From the NCBI GenBank assembly GCA_023136985.1, contig JAGLQD010000530.1, positions 1-5,769 on the forward strand: a DNA stretch of 5,769 nt. Reading direction: 5' to 3'. Under the pieces are notes generated by a model. That model worked only from the letters and a program-made list of their open reading frames with translations. It searched no databases and was not told where the DNA came from. Origin of the DNA: Candidatus Sabulitectum sp. Its GTDB lineage: Bacteria; Fermentibacterota; Fermentibacteria; Fermentibacterales; JCC-6. Of the stretch, positions 1 to 5,041 are shown piece by piece (position 1 is the stretch's first letter; every line of letters starts with the position of its first letter). A program made the translations under genes and the position numbers.

Positions 1-1
1 A

Positions 2-637
2 GGTTATGGTCTTCGTGAATTTGCAGAGAAGATTGACAAAAGTGCTTCTTACATATCGAACATAGAGAGAGGTATTGTCCCTCCCCCCAGTGCCAAAGTT
101 GTCAAACTCATTGCTGAGGGGCTTGATGGTGATGTTGATGAACTTCTTCAATTGGCAAACAGATTTGATATGGAATCAATTGAAAAGATTCGTGAGAATG
201 CCAGTAGACTGGATACAGCAGAAAGAACAATCAAGTTTCTGGACAGTGCAATTCACCTTGAGGAAAGTGATCTTCTCGGTGGAATTTCCGGTATTGTGGA
301 AATAGTCACTGGTGAGAGAATCCTGAATCCGAATCCAAACATTGTTAACAGTAGCTTCAGTACCATTCGCTTCATAATGGATTTGGCCTCTAATCCTGAT
401 GATGGATACAACAGACTGGGAATTCAACTAAGGCGAGAGTTTGCAACAAGTCTTTATGATCTTATGAGTGATGTGATACATCCATACTCGAAATCAAATC
501 CTGATGAAAAGCAAACCATGGATGAAATTCTAGAAGGAATCTTTAAAAAGTATCCTAGAAAACTATTGGAGGAGGTGATTAGACGAGACGATCTTAAATC
601 CAGATACCTGGAGTACCTGAAAAAGGAAAAAGAGTAG
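2..637 (+). CDS. XRE (Cro/C1) family helix-turn-helix regulator, 5' end missing
   Basis: The reading frame is open from the first bases of the window, so the gene starts upstream; about 211 residues are visible. The first ~55 residues are the end of a Cro/C1 helix-turn-helix domain: LREFAEKIDKS followed by the recognition helix SASYISNIERG, then the family-typical PPPS turn and a helix ending DELLQLAN. The remaining ~150 residues are charged and apparently helical (for example KIRENASRLDTAERTIKFLDSAIHLEES). I recognise no domain there, and see no LexA-like protease Ser/Lys pair or HExxH of an ImmA partner. Position upstream of a recombinase suggests a regulator of element excision or immunity, but this is inference. 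An internal ATG at 152 would remove the HTH and is not the real start. Confidence 0.8.
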   Translation, partial: GYGLREFAEKIDKSASYISNIERGIVPPPSAKVVKLIAEGLDGDVDELLQLANRFDMESIEKIRENASRLDTAERTIKFLDSAIHLEESDLLGGISGIVEIVTGERILNPNPNIVNSSFSTIRFIMDLASNPDDGYNRLGIQLRREFATSLYDLMSDVIHPYSKSNPDEKQTMDEILEGIFKKYPRKLLEEVIRRDDLKSRYLEYLKKEKE

Positions 638-703
638 AAAAATGCCGGTAGTCATTAAATTTGTTTACTGAAGTATTTATGGAACAACGAAAGGGTCAAC
701 TAT

Positions 704-721
704 GACATGTGATGTCTTTTT
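704..721 (+). terminator. small dyad with T tract downstream of the regulator (weak terminator or operator)
   Basis: GACAT-GTG-ATGTC is a perfect 5-bp inverted repeat followed immediately by five T. It lies 66 bp after the regulator stop. The stem is short and AT-rich for an intrinsic terminator, and the dyad could equally be an operator for the upstream HTH protein. Confidence 0.3.
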
Positions 722-749
722 AGTATCAATCGGTTGTGAATTCAGAAAG

Positions 750-755
750 TATAAT
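750..755 (+). promoter_or_regulatory. isolated consensus -10 box (TATAAT) ahead of the small ORF
   Basis: A perfect TATAAT lies 44 bp before the ATG at 799. The only TTG-type hexamer nearby (TTGTGA, 734-739) is just 10 bp upstream, and the 17-bp position (CAATCG) is poor. An activator-dependent or chance -10 cannot be separated by eye. Confidence 0.3.
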
Positions 756-798
756 GAAGCTTTTCTGCCCGGGTTACTCCGAGTAGATATTTCCAAGG

Positions 799-1002
799 AT
801 GATAATTAGTGGTTATACCACGCGTGAAGCAACAACGATTGCTTTCTTCAAAACAAAGTTTGGAAAAGAATTTAGTGTTGAAGAAGCAAGACGGATAACT
901 GACAGCCTAACAGAGGTCTTCACGTTACTTGGGAAATGGGCAATTGAGCAAAAAGTATTTGAAACTACCAATGAAGAGAATTCGGGTGATTGCAATGATT
1001 GA
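799..1002 (+). CDS. small helical recombinase-associated protein, function unknown
   Basis: Encodes 67 residues. The core FFKTKFGKEFSVEEARR followed by a helix TDSLTEVFTLLGKWA resembles the small ORFs often found just upstream of large serine recombinases, where a [F/Y]xxxFGxxxSxEEA segment leads into a helix. I recall this as a pattern and cannot name a Pfam family. The ATG at 799 is the only usual start after an in-frame TAG at 784, yet it has no properly spaced ribosome site: AAGG directly abuts the ATG. Translation may therefore be weak. The gene lies 140 bp before the recombinase in the same direction. A role in recombination or its control is inference from context only. Confidence 0.6.
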   Translation: MIISGYTTREATTIAFFKTKFGKEFSVEEARRITDSLTEVFTLLGKWAIEQKVFETTNEENSGDCND

Positions 1003-1077
1003 TAACACAACAGGGGCAAAATCAGGTAAGTGGCAACTCAGAAAAGTATGTATGCCCGACATTCTTCACAGGTACAG

Positions 1078-1107
1078 TTTACGAAGTCTCATTGGATTTA
1101 CTATAGA
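1078..1107 (+). promoter_or_regulatory. possible sigma70-type promoter for the recombinase
   Basis: TTTACG (1078-1083) and TATAGA (1102-1107) are separated by 18 bp, matching 4 of 6 bases in each consensus box. A start about 7 bp downstream would leave a short leader containing AGGAAGG. It is one of few candidates in the 140-bp gap, but the match is modest. Confidence 0.3.
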
Positions 1108-1142
1108 AGGCATTCAAACACAGGAAGGAAACACAAATAACC

Positions 1143-2699
1143 ATGAGAAGTAAAAAAGATTTGGCTTGTATCTATGCACGTGTTTCGACAGAGGAACAGG
1201 AAAAAGAAGGTTTCTCAATTCCTGCACAATTGAAATTGCTTCGTGGATATGCTGATAAACAAGGTTTTAGAGTTATCAAAGAGTTTGTTGAAAGTGAGAC
1301 AGCACGAAGTACGGGGCGCACCGGCTTCAATGCAATGCTTGCTTACTTGAAAAAGCACACGGAATGTAGATCAATACTTGTAGAAAAGACAGATCGTCTT
1401 ACTCGAAACTTCGAAGATTACATTGCTCTGGGCATAACTCACACCAACAGAGAAGTCCACCTTGTTAAAGAAGGCAAAGTTTTATCTAGAAATTCTTCTC
1501 CCAGTGATTTTTTCATGCAGAACATTCAAGTTTCCATGGCAGCTTATATAAGCCACAATATCAGTGCAGAAGCAAAGAAGGGTATGAGAGCAAAAGCAGA
1601 AGCTGGCTTTTACCCTTCGGTTGCTCCTCTGGGATACTTGAACACAATAAATTCAGTTGGAATCAAGGTCATTACACTTGATCCTGTATTAGCTCCTTTG
1701 GTTAAGCAAATATTTGAACTCTACTCCAAGGGTTCTGTTTCTCTTAAAACTATTGCAAAGGAAATGTATTCTCTTGGTCTACGCTCACACAAAGGAAACA
1801 AGGTTGGAATCTCAACTATTTACAAAATGCTGTTGAATCCAATTTACAGAGGAAAATTCATCTGGAACGGTATCGAGTATGACGGCAAGCATGAAGCAAT
1901 AGTCTCCTCTGCTCTATGGTTTGCAGTACAGGATGTAAGAGAAGACAGAAGTATTGCAAAGCCAAAGCAATCACATGAATTTGCATACATTGGATTGATG
2001 AAGTGTGGTCACTGTGACTGTTCCATTACTGCGGAACGCAGAAAGAAGAAGTACAGTTATTACCATTGTACCGGATTCAGGGGCAAACACGGTGAACCTC
2101 ATGTAAGAGAAGAGAAACTTGATGAGCAGTTTTCTAACCTTTTAAAAGGTCTTGCAATTGATGATGAGGTTGCAGAGTTCATTTTGAACGGCATACAGAA
2201 AGATACAGCTGAATCACGCAAAGCCCTTGAAGATACCAGAGAAAGACTTGTTTCTCAGCGTAAGAGGCTTCTAAGGCGTTCTGATGTCCTATATGACGAT
2301 AGGCTTGATGGAAGAATAGATGTGACTCGATATGATAGTAAATCAGCACAGATTAGAAGAGATATTGAGCTTATTGATGAAAACCTTTCCTCCCTTGAAT
2401 CCTCATCCGACTATGATCCTCTTGCAACAGCCAAGGGAATTATCGAACTTGCACAACATGCTGGCACTATGTTTCTTAAGGCTTCAGCAAGTGACAGAAA
2501 GCAATTTCTTAGAAGTGTACTATCGAACTGCACTCTACGTGAAGGCAAGATCAAACATCAATTCAATGTACCCTATGCCCTGCTGCATGATACGAATACA
2601 AGATGGAAGGCTTACATGGCTGTAAGTGATGATCTTTCTGCAATGGATTCGTTCTGGCACCCCAAAAAGAATTCGAAACATGCAGCAGCGCCCAGTTGA
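1143..2699 (+). CDS. large serine recombinase / site-specific integrase
   Basis: A complete 518-residue protein, normal size for the large serine recombinase family, which cuts and rejoins attachment sites through a 5'-phosphoserine link. Residues 8-20 (ACIYARVSTEEQE) carry the catalytic pair R13 and S15. EKTDRLTRN (81-89) holds the conserved active-site arginines R85 and R88. Residues ~155-270 form the 'Recombinase' domain, with the typical LNPIYRGKFIWNG. A zinc ribbon follows: C288-x2-C291, then C309 and H316, where most relatives have a fourth cysteine. Residues ~355-425 are charged and probably include the coiled-coil arm that controls direction. The C-terminal VPYALL is family-typical. 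The ATG is preceded by AGGAAGG (1122-1128), a rather long spacing of 14. The frame is intact, so the enzyme may be active. Confidence 0.95.
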   Translation: MRSKKDLACIYARVSTEEQEKEGFSIPAQLKLLRGYADKQGFRVIKEFVESETARSTGRTGFNAMLAYLKKHTECRSILVEKTDRLTRNFEDYIALGITHTNREVHLVKEGKVLSRNSSPSDFFMQNIQVSMAAYISHNISAEAKKGMRAKAEAGFYPSVAPLGYLNTINSVGIKVITLDPVLAPLVKQIFELYSKGSVSLKTIAKEMYSLGLRSHKGNKVGISTIYKMLLNPIYRGKFIWNGIEYDGKHEAIVSSALWFAVQDVREDRSIAKPKQSHEFAYIGLMKCGHCDCSITAERRKKKYSYYHCTGFRGKHGEPHVREEKLDEQFSNLLKGLAIDDEVAEFILNGIQKDTAESRKALEDTRERLVSQRKRLLRRSDVLYDDRLDGRIDVTRYDSKSAQIRRDIELIDENLSSLESSSDYDPLATAKGIIELAQHAGTMFLKASASDRKQFLRSVLSNCTLREGKIKHQFNVPYALLHDTNTRWKAYMAVSDDLSAMDSFWHPKKNSKHAAAPS

Positions 2700-2723
2700 A
2701 AGACGCTGCCTCATGATATGAAG
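2700..2723. other. convergent junction between element and host gene; candidate attachment region
   Basis: Only 24 bp separate the recombinase stop (TGA, 2697-2699) from the stop of the minus-strand homocysteine gene (TAA, 2724-2726). No U-tract hairpin fits in the gap. Since serine integrase att sites normally flank the integrase gene, the crossover probably lies here or within the last codons of the neighbouring gene. No duplicate of the site is visible because the other element end is outside the window. Confidence 0.35.
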
Positions 2724-3848
2724 TTACAGAGACTTGAGTGTTTCTGCTGCTGTTGAAAGGGTAAACTTTCTCCGTTCGATCCACCCTTTGAGTTCCCCTG
2801 CTATCTCTTCTCCCATTCTTCGGCTTGATATGCTGAAGGTCTTTGCTCGTTTTCCTTTTACTGTGATCTCTCCTGAATAGAGCTCTTTGTAAGACACATG
2901 CCCGAGAATTTTTCCATTATTTTCGGGATAATCAGATGAGTAATCCACAACTGGTGCAAGGATGTCACTGTCGGGAACTCCTGTAAAAGAGGCCATTTCC
3001 TCATCCAGAATTGGTATAGGTATGCCAATTCCCACACTGAGAGAAGCTCCGTAACCGCTTATCCAGATTCCTCTGAGGTATCTGGGGTTCATTCCACGGA
3101 GATCTCCGCGGACAGAGATCGTTCCAGCCCCTTCCATTGGTACTCCGTTGGGGCTTCTTCTTGGGTTGCTGCAGTGCTGAGTGCCCGGGCCGGTTATCCA
3201 GCCTGTGCCTCCTCCCAGAAATATTTTCGTTCCTGTCCCTATTGTTCTGAAATGTGGGTCATTGATAAGTGGGCTGAACTCTCCGGATCCACTAAAACCT
3301 GCGTTGGCCAGATCCGGTTTCAACACCCCGAGGTAGGTTCTGATCTCTCTCTCGGAGCCGTTCACTGCCACATTGTAGTTCTGATATGAGTTCCTGAAGT
3401 TGGTCAGTTCCGCACTGGAAACTGTGGCGAGAGATATTGAGGAACTCAGTTTTCTTTTTGGATAGCAGTCTGTGGCGTGACCTGTTGCTTCAAAACATAT
3501 TGATCTGCCGCTGACCAGATCTTCTATTACATGGCCTCCGCCGTAACCGGGTGTTTCACTCTGAGCTGTTGCTCCCAGGAAAAGATCAACTGCGGCAATG
3601 CCGCAGTATGCTTGAACTCCATTGAGAGTTGCTTCTCTAAAGTTGATCCTGGGAGAGAAATGCCCGGTATTTATCAGAAGACCACTTGAACACATGGGTC
3701 CGAAAGTGCCTGTTGTTACCACATCCACCTGGCTTGCTGCTGCTTTTGCGCCCTGCTCTGCCACCAGGCTGGTCATTTCACCTGCGGTGAGAACTACTGC
3801 TGATCCGTTCTGGATCTTCCTGTTTATTTCCTCGATTGACTTATGCAT
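2724..3848 (-). CDS. COG1900/DUF39 (HcyBio) homocysteine biosynthesis protein, L-aspartate semialdehyde sulfurtransferase type
   Basis: The 374-residue protein matches the DUF39 family. Characterised members such as Methanosarcina MA1821 are needed to make homocysteine from aspartate semialdehyde and sulfide through persulfide chemistry, bypassing O-acylhomoserine. Family blocks seen: TTGTFGPMCSSG (45-56), a cysteine in GVQAYCGIAAVD, PGYGGGHVIEDL, ATGHATDCYP (121-130) and the glycine-rich GGGTGWITGPGTQH. C53 and C128 appear to match the two functional cysteines I recall as Cys54 and Cys131 of MA1821. No CBS domains follow, unlike some archaeal members. The ATG overlaps the end of the COG2122 gene by 8 bp, which implies translational coupling; GAAAGAGAG upstream may serve as ribosome site. 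The last residues (FTLSTAAETLKSL) sit beside the mobile element and could have been altered by insertion. Confidence 0.88.
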   Translation of the reverse strand: MHKSIEEINRKIQNGSAVVLTAGEMTSLVAEQGAKAAASQVDVVTTGTFGPMCSSGLLINTGHFSPRINFREATLNGVQAYCGIAAVDLFLGATAQSETPGYGGGHVIEDLVSGRSICFEATGHATDCYPKRKLSSSISLATVSSAELTNFRNSYQNYNVAVNGSEREIRTYLGVLKPDLANAGFSGSGEFSPLINDPHFRTIGTGTKIFLGGGTGWITGPGTQHCSNPRRSPNGVPMEGAGTISVRGDLRGMNPRYLRGIWISGYGASLSVGIGIPIPILDEEMASFTGVPDSDILAPVVDYSSDYPENNGKILGHVSYKELYSGEITVKGKRAKTFSISSRRMGEEIAGELKGWIERRKFTLSTAAETLKSL

Positions 3849-4575
3849 TTCTCTGCTCTCTTTCAGTCAAATGGATATCTCCCCATATTCCAATGGATTC
3901 CCCACAGGTTGCAATGATTCCCTTGAGCTTCCGTCTGCAAGCCACTTCCTCCACTACTCTTGTTACATCTGACTCACCGCGAATACGGTTTGCCAGTGAT
4001 GTGGCTGCAGCATCCGCATGAGCTGCGCATGAATGTATTGCAGTTACCGCGTCAGCAGAGCCCATAGAAAATGATGGACCGATTTTACCGCTGGAGGTAC
4101 AAACCGAGACACCTCTGGAAGCTTCAAGTGTGAAATTGATCCCTTGCGAGAAAGGAGATTCCTCCCCTGGGTATATCAGGAATCCAAGGTGGCCCGGTGA
4201 GCAGGCCCATATATCGCCGCCATTCTCAACTATTATTGTTTTAGAGTATTGGAGAAGACTTAAGCCGACTCCCTGTGCGATTGCCCCGGCTACAGATGCC
4301 ATGGGGCCCGTGTTCCATTCCTGAGCGGCTTTTTCCATACCTGCAATGAATGGGTCGGTACTGCGGGAAAAAACCGGCACAAGTGATCTAAGAAACAGCG
4401 GGTTCCGTTCTATGTGCTGGTGAAGAGTCTGTCGGATATTATTTAGTGCACCAAGTGCTTCATTTCTTAGATGCTTTTCAGCATAGATCTGAAGGTCACT
4501 CTGGCCTGCAACGACCCTGAAGGTTTCAAGGGCACAGGATGATGTCCATTTTCTGTAAAATCGTTCCGTGTACAT
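3841..4575 (-). CDS. COG2122 / UPF0280 family ApbE-like protein, sulfide assimilation partner
   Basis: Encodes 244 residues from the chosen start. It is recognised as UPF0280 by its opening MYTERFYRKW, GPMASVAGAIA (90-100), VENGGDIW (116-123), CTSSGKIGPSFSMGSADAVT (149-168) and AHADAAATSLANRI (175-188). The fold is related to ApbE flavin transferases, but flavin transfer has not been shown for this family as far as I know. The Methanosarcina homologue MA1715 improves sulfide use for homocysteine synthesis, which fits the coupled COG1900 gene downstream. I prefer the ATG at 4575-4573 over the in-frame ATG at 4587-4585: family members begin with MY.ER, a GGAG lies 4 nt ahead, and the later ATG forms a TAATG overlap with an upstream frame. 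No transmembrane segment or signal peptide is seen. Confidence 0.85.
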   Translation of the reverse strand: MYTERFYRKWTSSCALETFRVVAGQSDLQIYAEKHLRNEALGALNNIRQTLHQHIERNPLFLRSLVPVFSRSTDPFIAGMEKAAQEWNTGPMASVAGAIAQGVGLSLLQYSKTIIVENGGDIWACSPGHLGFLIYPGEESPFSQGINFTLEASRGVSVCTSSGKIGPSFSMGSADAVTAIHSCAAHADAAATSLANRIRGESDVTRVVEEVACRRKLKGIIATCGESIGIWGDIHLTEREQRNA

Positions 4576-4652
4576 TATGCTCCGCATTCGTCTGGGGATT
4601 CAACACAACTGATTGCTGCGGTAAAGGCCCTGCTGAAGCAGAGGTCGGAAGC

Positions 4653-4778
4653 TTATGTGCTCCCTGCGCCCCTGGCCCTGCAGGGCCGGGACATGATCAT
4701 GTACTCCGGAATATGGAAGGAGGAGAGTCCTTCAAGACTTTCATCTTTGTTTTTTCTGATAAATTTCTTGCGTTTCAA
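4653..4778 (-). CDS. possible 41-codon leader ORF starting with TTG (speculative)
   Basis: On the minus strand AGGGAG (4789-4784) stands 5 nt before a TTG codon that opens 41 codons: a lysine/arginine-rich start (KRKKFIRKNKDES), then GLSSFHIPEYMIMSRPC, ending in TAA. It begins just after the terminator, so it would be made only from read-through RNA. The same frame continues past the TAA, without further stops, for 25 codons and ends exactly at TAATG, overlapping the COG2122 start. It may be a decayed ~66-residue gene, a leader peptide or chance. I do not recognise the product; in particular the cysteines do not form a ferredoxin motif. Confidence 0.25.
   Translation of the reverse strand: MKRKKFIRKNKDESLEGLSSFHIPEYMIMSRPCRARGAGST
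4674..4687. repeat. perfect 14-bp palindrome, GGCCCTG/CAGGGCC
   Basis: A fully self-complementary GC-rich 14-mer lies in the leader between the terminator and the COG2122 gene. As RNA it could form a short stem only with some central bases unpaired; as DNA it could bind a dimeric protein. Both are guesses. Confidence 0.4.
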
Positions 4779-4796
4779 AGAATCTCCCTGTGTAAT

Positions 4797-4826
4797 AAAA
4801 AAAACCGCTCTGCACTAACAGAACGG
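4797..4826 (-). terminator. intrinsic terminator downstream of the SAM-like aptamer (attenuator)
   Basis: Read on the minus strand: CCGUUCUG, loop UUAGUG, CAGAGCGG, then eight U. The 8-bp stem has one U·G wobble on the minus strand; the plus-strand copy has a C·A mismatch and no U tract after it, so the signal is directional. It lies ~100 nt after the minus promoter and ~220 nt before the first gene, so it can only stop RNA heading into the homocysteine operon. That is the layout of a riboswitch expression platform. Confidence 0.8.
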
Positions 4827-4837
4827 CACGAAAAAAT

Positions 4838-4927
4838 GGTTTTTCGGGCTGTCCCGCACATCGGCTTTCGCCTGCCACCGTGGAAAATTTCTCGGTTGGC
4901 GCCCCTCAAGGGGTTTCTCTTGATGCT
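4838..4927 (-). ncRNA. SAM-I/SAM-IV clan riboswitch-like aptamer (divergent)
   Basis: On the minus strand: P1 GCAUC (4926-4922) with GAUGU (4862-4858). Next come AAGAG (4921-4917) and a P2-like CCCC-UUGA-GGGG (4913-4902). P3 is GCCAACCG (4900-4893) with CGGUGGC (4880-4874), with one bulged A. A GNRA-capped GGC-GAAA-GCC (4872-4863) sits in the P4 position. AUCAAGAG is identical to the SAM-I core. Matching by recalled Thermoanaerobacter numbering, G11, C44, A45, A46, U57, G58 and the A6-U88 and U7-A87 pairs are all present, while pair 43-59 is C-G instead of G-C. A downstream hairpin CGGG-ACAG-CCCG and an AAAAA stretch that can pair with UUUU of the P3 loop recall the SAM-IV layout. P2 lacks the SAM-I kink-turn. 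The likely role is to shut off homocysteine synthesis when SAM is high. Confidence 0.68.
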
Positions 4928-4933
4928 GGTGGA

Positions 4934-4961
4934 AATATAGGAAACGAATCCAGTTCGTCAA
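4934..4961 (-). promoter_or_regulatory. sigma70-like promoter of the homocysteine operon
   Basis: Minus-strand TTGACG (4961-4956) and TATATT (4939-4934) each match 5 of 6 consensus bases, with a 16-bp spacer. A start 6-7 bp after the -10 falls near A4927, one base before the 5' strand of the aptamer's P1, so the transcript would open directly with the riboswitch-like fold. This is the strongest promoter match in the window. Confidence 0.75.
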
Positions 4962-5000
4962 ACTGCCTTTTCTAAAAGTTGTTTTCCTGTTATTTTCAGA

Positions 5001-5009
5001 TGTTAGTAT
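5001..5009 (+). promoter_or_regulatory. possible extended -10 promoter for metF
   Basis: TG-T-TAGTAT fits an extended -10 (TGnTATAAT) with one mismatch in the hexamer; TTGTTT at 4979-4984 is a poor, too distant -35 (19-bp spacer). It would give a leader of roughly 25 nt, with no room for an aptamer of its own. The evidence is weak. Confidence 0.3.
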
Positions 5010-5041
5010 GGTGGTGTTGTGAAACTGAAAGGTTAAGTGGT

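Larger units (their letters stand above)
1..2699 (+). mobile_element. one end of an integrated element carrying a large serine recombinase module
   Basis: Three co-directional genes (Cro/C1-type regulator, small recombinase-associated ORF, large serine recombinase) form a typical integration module of a prophage, ICE or other integrative element. By eye the DNA is more AT-rich than the methionine genes to the right, and it stops abruptly at the 3' end of a housekeeping gene. Large serine integrases usually act on an attachment site next to their own gene, so one element end is probably close to 2700. The left part runs out of the window. No structural, conjugation or cargo genes are visible, so the element type is open. 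The right boundary is inferred, not seen. Confidence 0.6.
4588..5041. other. divergent regulatory region between COG2122 and metF
   Basis: This 454-bp gap holds, from right to left on the minus strand, the operon promoter, the SAM-clan-like aptamer, the attenuator, and a ~220-nt leader with a possible small ORF and a GC palindrome. The plus strand carries only a weak metF promoter and ribosome site near 5001-5032. I see no convincing conserved protein on either strand. The longer plus-strand open frame here runs through the structured RNA and is not credible. Confidence 0.7.

Noticed and set aside
929..1153. Plus-strand frame overlapping the small ORF's end and the recombinase start (61 codons if begun at ATG 971).
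   Set aside because: It has no recognisable motif, overlaps genes at both ends in another frame and has no good ribosome site at either start. The overlap with the recombinase start is the only point in its favour.
2695..2759. 8-bp direct repeat GTTGAAAG at 2695-2702 and 2752-2759, considered as an attachment core.
   Set aside because: Both copies lie at the same element end, 57 bp apart, and the repeat is short enough to be chance; an att core should recur at the opposite end.
2563..2784. Minus-strand frame across the recombinase 3' end.
   Set aside because: It is antisense to the well-supported recombinase and overlaps the COG1900 end out of frame; no similarity seen.
4588..4778. A degraded NIL/4Fe-4S ferredoxin gene upstream of COG2122, expected from methanogen pathway partners.
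   Set aside because: I translated the minus-strand frames in this stretch and found cysteines but no CxxCxxCxxxC ferredoxin pattern and no NIL-domain similarity.
4858..4930. Reading the structured region on the plus strand as a metF leader riboswitch.
   Set aside because: The GAAA tetraloop, AUCAAGAG core, U·G-paired terminator stem and U tract all occur only on the minus strand, and metF's likely promoter lies downstream of this region.
4539..4940. 133-codon plus-strand frame with cysteines and a GPAGPG segment.
   Set aside because: It begins inside the COG2122 gene on the opposite strand and runs through the terminator and aptamer; no family resemblance and no ribosome site.
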